Below, one piece after another: positions 6,747 to 8,950 of a stretch of 8,950 nucleotides of DNA. The DNA is taken from NCBI GenBank assembly GCA_002502625.1, contig DAPV01000008.1, forward strand, positions 1 to 8,950, given 5' to 3'. The number at the start of each line of letters is the position of its first letter. Position 1 is the first letter of the stretch. This DNA is from Euryarchaeota archaeon UBA125 (GTDB lineage: Archaea > Thermoplasmatota > Poseidoniia > Poseidoniales > Thalassarchaeaceae). The notes beneath the pieces are model-generated. The model was not told the DNA's origin. It ran no database searches and saw nothing but the letters and a program-made list of their open reading frames with translations. Position numbers and translations under genes: made by a program.

Positions 6747-7185
6747 AAATTTTTTTGTTTTGATGCTTAATTCCTATTCTCGACATTTTTCCTGTACTAA
6801 CAGCTTTTGAAAATCTCAGTAGGTCAGGGTGATCATAGTCTAATTCTCCAGTTCCTCGTTCAACTCTTCTAGTCCAATATGCTACAGCGTCATCAGATTC
6901 CTTTGAAATTCGAATTGCTGCATCCAGTTGTGTCTTTTCTTCCTTCAATTCTTTTCTAATTGTTTCAAACTCAGTGATTGTCTTTGAATCATTTTTCTTT
7001 TCATCCAAATTCTTCCTATATTTTGGAGTAATTTTGTCATACTTTTGTTGTAATTGGTCGACTGATTCTTCTAAACCTTGTATGATAAATGAAATTTGAT
7101 CAGCAAGAAGACGTCTTTTTTCTAGAATTTGAACTGCCATTTCTTCTGGCGTCAACTTCAGAAGTTGTTCATAGTCCTCATGCAT
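6745..7185 (-). CDS. Short coiled-coil protein
   Basis: This 146-aa protein is mostly helical and highly charged, with predicted coiled coil at about 13-50 and 55-95. It has one Trp-containing helix, DDAVAYWTRRVERG (98-111), and a C-terminal segment, DLLRFSKAVSTGKMSRIG (121-138). It has no cysteines, signal peptide or membrane segment. The C-terminal segment loosely resembles the DLSALISTGEIGKI segment of the next gene product (shared DL, STG, I), which is weaker than the match between the two longer coiled-coil proteins. It heads a minus-strand operon with the 330-aa coiled-coil gene (9-nt spacer) and the GNAT gene. The start at 7185 lies just downstream of the predicted transcription start, so translation may be nearly leaderless. 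I do not recognise the family. Confidence 0.8.
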   Translation of the reverse strand: MHEDYEQLLKLTPEEMAVQILEKRRLLADQISFIIQGLEESVDQLQQKYDKITPKYRKNLDEKKNDSKTITEFETIRKELKEEKTQLDAAIRISKESDDAVAYWTRRVERGTGELDYDHPDLLRFSKAVSTGKMSRIGIKHQNKKI

Positions 7186-7193
7186 CGTATCAC

Positions 7194-7207
7194 GGCGACA
7201 TGGCGAC
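7194..7207. repeat. GGCGAC direct repeat in divergent promoter region
   Basis: Two copies of GGCGAC (7194-7199 and 7202-7207) are spaced by two bases, period 8. They are GC-rich within an AT-rich spacer and lie between the minus-strand TATA box and start codon. They could be a regulator site or chance. Confidence 0.35.
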
Positions 7208-7210
7208 GTT

Positions 7211-7218
7211 GCATAAAG
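7211..7218 (-). promoter_or_regulatory. Candidate TATA box for the minus-strand coiled-coil/GNAT operon
   Basis: CTTTATGC on the minus strand. Typical archaeal spacing puts the start near 7189, 3-4 nt before the ATG at 7185, so the message would be close to leaderless. A GGCGAC direct repeat lies between box and start. Confidence 0.4.
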
Positions 7219-7230
7219 TAACCCTAAGTT

Positions 7231-7238
7231 GCTATATT
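7231..7238 (+). promoter_or_regulatory. Candidate TATA box for the zinc-ribbon membrane protein/dtxR operon
   Basis: GCTATATT on the plus strand. A start about 26 nt downstream falls near 7260, inside the CATAGGCCTATG palindrome and about 9 nt before the ATG at 7270. The 84-nt spacer thus carries back-to-back promoters. Confidence 0.5.
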
Positions 7239-7248
7239 CACAGTAACT

Positions 7249-7265
7249 CCTATCATAGGCCTATG
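7249..7265. promoter_or_regulatory. Candidate operator: overlapping inverted repeats of ATAGG
   Basis: The sequence CCTATCATAGGCCTATG holds two overlapping perfect palindromes: CCTAT-c-ATAGG (7249-7259) and CATAGGCCTATG (7254-7265). Three ATAGG half-sites therefore alternate in orientation with little spacing. They sit between the TATA-like box and the start codon, on the predicted transcription start, a position where a bound dimer would block transcription. The operon encodes a DtxR-family repressor, which makes autoregulation a reasonable but unproven idea; the spacing differs from the classical 19-bp DtxR box. Confidence 0.5.
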
Positions 7266-7269
7266 CTTA

Positions 7270-8796
7270 ATGCAGGGTATGGCCCGTGATGTCGCATTGA
7301 GTCTTGTCATTGTGATTCTATTATTGCCACTATTTGCATCTACAGTTTCTGCCTCTTCTGGATCAATGGTTACTGCTGGCAGTGGAGGAGTTGCAGTTAT
7401 TGGTCTTCCAGGTCATCAGGGGGATACAATATCATTTTCCTCTTTAATCCATAACGATGGAGATTCTAGTGGAACAGTCTTTCTCTTATTGAATTCATCT
7501 AATCAGACATATGCTGGAGAAGAAATAGTTATCGAACCTGGCTCGAGTAGAGAAGTTGTTACTCCTTTTGTTCTTTCAGAAGTTGGATTAATTGATGTAT
7601 ATTGGGAAATTATATCTAACGATTCTTTAGTTTCAGAGAATCTTTCTGGTCATTCGCAAATTTCTATTGAAGAACCTCAAGAATTGTATGTTGATATTTT
7701 GGATTCATCATGGACCTCTGATGATGGACTCGAAATTTCATTTAGAACAATTCTAGATGTGGGTAGAAGTAGAGATGTATCTATCGAATTGATTGGAAAT
7801 TCTGGTTCTAATTCGCAATTATTACAAAGTTTCGAATCATTTTTGACACCTGGCATTCGTCATTTTTCCCTATCACTTGGTTCTCCGTCGATTTCATCTG
7901 TTTCTATTCGATTGACTCCTATCGATTGGATATCACACGACTCTGCCTCAGATGAAATTATAGTGTCTCCTCCTGAGATTTCTGGAACAATTGAAATCAT
8001 TTCAATATCTCCTGAAATACCATCAGCAGGAGATATCGTTTCTATTGATGTTCTTATTTCTAATACTGGAACTGATAAAATAAATTCTGGAATAGTTAGA
8101 CTCATTTCGTCAGCCTCTGGAATTGTTTTAGCAGAAATGAATTCGCCATCATTACAAACCAATTCAGATTTATCAATTACATTTTCTATTGAATCTTGGC
8201 CATCAGGAAATCCCGTGGATATTCGTGCTGAGTGGTATTCTGATTTTTTGATTTCAGAATTTGATAATTCTGTAATTTCTAATAACGTTGTATCAAGTTC
8301 TAGTTCCGAAATACCTTGGTTCGCTATCAGTATAGGGATTTTGACTGGAATTTTAGTATCGGTTGCAATGAGGTCAGCAAGTAGAGGCAGTAAAAAGTCT
8401 GTTTCTATGAAGAAGACTAAAAAAGTCGATAAAAACGAAAATATTGATATTTCTTCTGAAGAAAAGAGAGAAGTAAATTGCCCTCAATGTAACCGTGCTT
8501 TATTAATCCCAAAAACATATTCTGGAAAGGCTAGATGTGCTCCACCGTGTTCAACTGAATTTCAAGTTAGTCCTGAAGAAACGATGAAAAATGATGAATA
8601 TGAAATCGACGATATTGAATTTGATGAAGATAGTTCTAATGAAGAAAATGAATCGAATCTATTAGTTTCCATGAGTAAAGATGATCTTTTGGAATGTCCT
8701 AGTTGTGGTCAGATGTTGAAGGTACCAATTTCGAAACGTCCTGCGACTGCTCGATGTCCAGCTTGTGGTTCTGAATTTGAGGCATTGGTGGGATAA
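7270..8796 (+). CDS. Membrane-anchored protein: secreted Ig-like ectodomain plus two cytoplasmic zinc ribbons
   Basis: This 508-aa protein has a signal peptide (about 1-28; hydrophobic VALSLVIVILLLPLFAS then ASA). A Ser-rich, beta-rich ectodomain (about 30-345) has at least two segments resembling CARDB/Ig-like folds, e.g. GDTISFSSLIHNDGDSSGTVFL (51-72) and GDIVSIDVLISNTGTDKINSG (254-274). One membrane helix follows (349-367, IPWFAISIGILTGILVSVAM), then a Lys-rich stop-transfer segment (371-388). The cytoplasmic tail holds two zinc ribbons: C404-x2-C407...C423-x3-C427 and C476-x2-C479...C496-x2-C499, separated by an acidic linker (441-462). Topology (N-terminus outside) follows from the signal peptide and positive-inside residues. 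The start could be 7270 or the in-frame ATG at 7279; both keep the signal peptide. Function is unknown. The dtxR gene starts 1 nt after the stop. Confidence 0.88.
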   Translation: MQGMARDVALSLVIVILLLPLFASTVSASSGSMVTAGSGGVAVIGLPGHQGDTISFSSLIHNDGDSSGTVFLLLNSSNQTYAGEEIVIEPGSSREVVTPFVLSEVGLIDVYWEIISNDSLVSENLSGHSQISIEEPQELYVDILDSSWTSDDGLEISFRTILDVGRSRDVSIELIGNSGSNSQLLQSFESFLTPGIRHFSLSLGSPSISSVSIRLTPIDWISHDSASDEIIVSPPEISGTIEIISISPEIPSAGDIVSIDVLISNTGTDKINSGIVRLISSASGIVLAEMNSPSLQTNSDLSITFSIESWPSGNPVDIRAEWYSDFLISEFDNSVISNNVVSSSSSEIPWFAISIGILTGILVSVAMRSASRGSKKSVSMKKTKKVDKNENIDISSEEKREVNCPQCNRALLIPKTYSGKARCAPPCSTEFQVSPEETMKNDEYEIDDIEFDEDSSNEENESNLLVSMSKDDLLECPSCGQMLKVPISKRPATARCPACGSEFEALVG

Positions 8797-8797
8797 T

Positions 8798-8950
8798 ATG
8801 GAAAATCTAACTGAATTTGAGGAGATGTACATTAAGAGAATATATGAAGTGCATGATCATTCTCCTGATGCTATAGTACGAACATCTCAATTGGCTGAAT
8901 TAATGAATATTAGTTCTGCTTCGGTTACTGAAATGATTCAGCGTTTATCT
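8798..8950 (+). CDS. DtxR/IdeR-family metal-dependent transcriptional repressor (N-terminal part, 3' end outside window)
   Basis: Fifty-one residues are present. The N-terminus (ENLTEFEEMYIKRIYEV) and the winged-helix HTH (TSQLAELMNISSASVTEMIQRL, 29-50) match the DtxR family; SVTEM in the recognition helix is typical. Aligned by eye with DtxR (TEMYLRTIYEL), Met10 falls where DtxR has its metal ligand Met10, while the MntR ligands Asp8 and Glu11 correspond to Met and Lys here. This favours an iron-type (DtxR/IdeR) over an Mn-type sensor. The remaining ligands and dimerisation domain lie outside. The start is one base after the upstream TAA, with GGTG 7 nt before the ATG, so it is co-transcribed with the zinc-ribbon membrane protein. 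Confidence 0.9.
   Translation, partial: MENLTEFEEMYIKRIYEVHDHSPDAIVRTSQLAELMNISSASVTEMIQRLS

Noticed and set aside
7860..8162. 100-codon minus-strand frame in the membrane protein gene
   Set aside because: It is antisense to the ectodomain with Ile/Glu/Ser-rich composition mirroring the Ser/Ile-rich sense strand; no SD sequence, promoter or recognisable domain.

Overview
The window looks like a chromosomal segment of a low-GC euryarchaeon. The best guess is a marine Poseidoniales/Marine Group II-type or related Thermoplasmata lineage, but this is inference from gene content and I could not run a phylogeny. The archaeal assignment itself is firm. It rests on an RNA polymerase subunit A'' tail followed by ribosomal protein L30e, a PurP-type FAICAR synthetase, a KaiC/RAD55-like ATPase, a stand-alone roadblock protein, and TATA-like boxes in front of several genes.

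Layout: (1) 1-2068, plus strand: 3' end of rpoA2, rpl30e, then an unrecognised soluble 324-aa protein where many archaea carry nusA. (2) 2061-4069, minus strand: a coiled-coil protein gene followed by purP, with a Shine-Dalgarno (SD) sequence overlapping the upstream stop codon. purP converges on and overlaps the unknown gene by 8 nt. (3) 4212-4895, plus strand: a single-domain KaiC-like ATPase, transcribed divergently from the coiled-coil gene and overlapping the next minus-strand gene by 23 nt. (4) 4873-7185, minus strand: in transcription order, a short coiled-coil protein, a longer coiled-coil protein with a very basic tail, a GNAT acetyltransferase (the last two joined by a TGATG overlap), and a roadblock/LC7 protein that probably has its own promoter. 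(5) 7270-8950, plus strand: a secreted/membrane-anchored protein with two cytoplasmic zinc ribbons, followed 1 nt later by a DtxR-family metal-dependent repressor cut by the window end. Coding density is very high. No intergenic stretch exceeds about 145 nt, and I saw no rRNA, tRNA, CRISPR array or mobile element.

Three points stand out. First, three coiled-coil proteins lie within 4 kb, and two share a clear C-terminal motif (G-x-T-L-x-L-[DE]-D-L-x-A-[FL]). They sit next to a KaiC-like ATPase and a roadblock protein, which could mark an uncharacterised archaeal cytoplasmic module. Second, the promoter of the zinc-ribbon/dtxR operon carries three alternating copies of an ATAGG half-site, forming two overlapping perfect palindromes on the predicted transcription start. 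This is a candidate operator, possibly for the DtxR protein encoded in the same operon. Third, the usual rpoA2-rpl30e-nusA-rps12 order is broken immediately after rpl30e.
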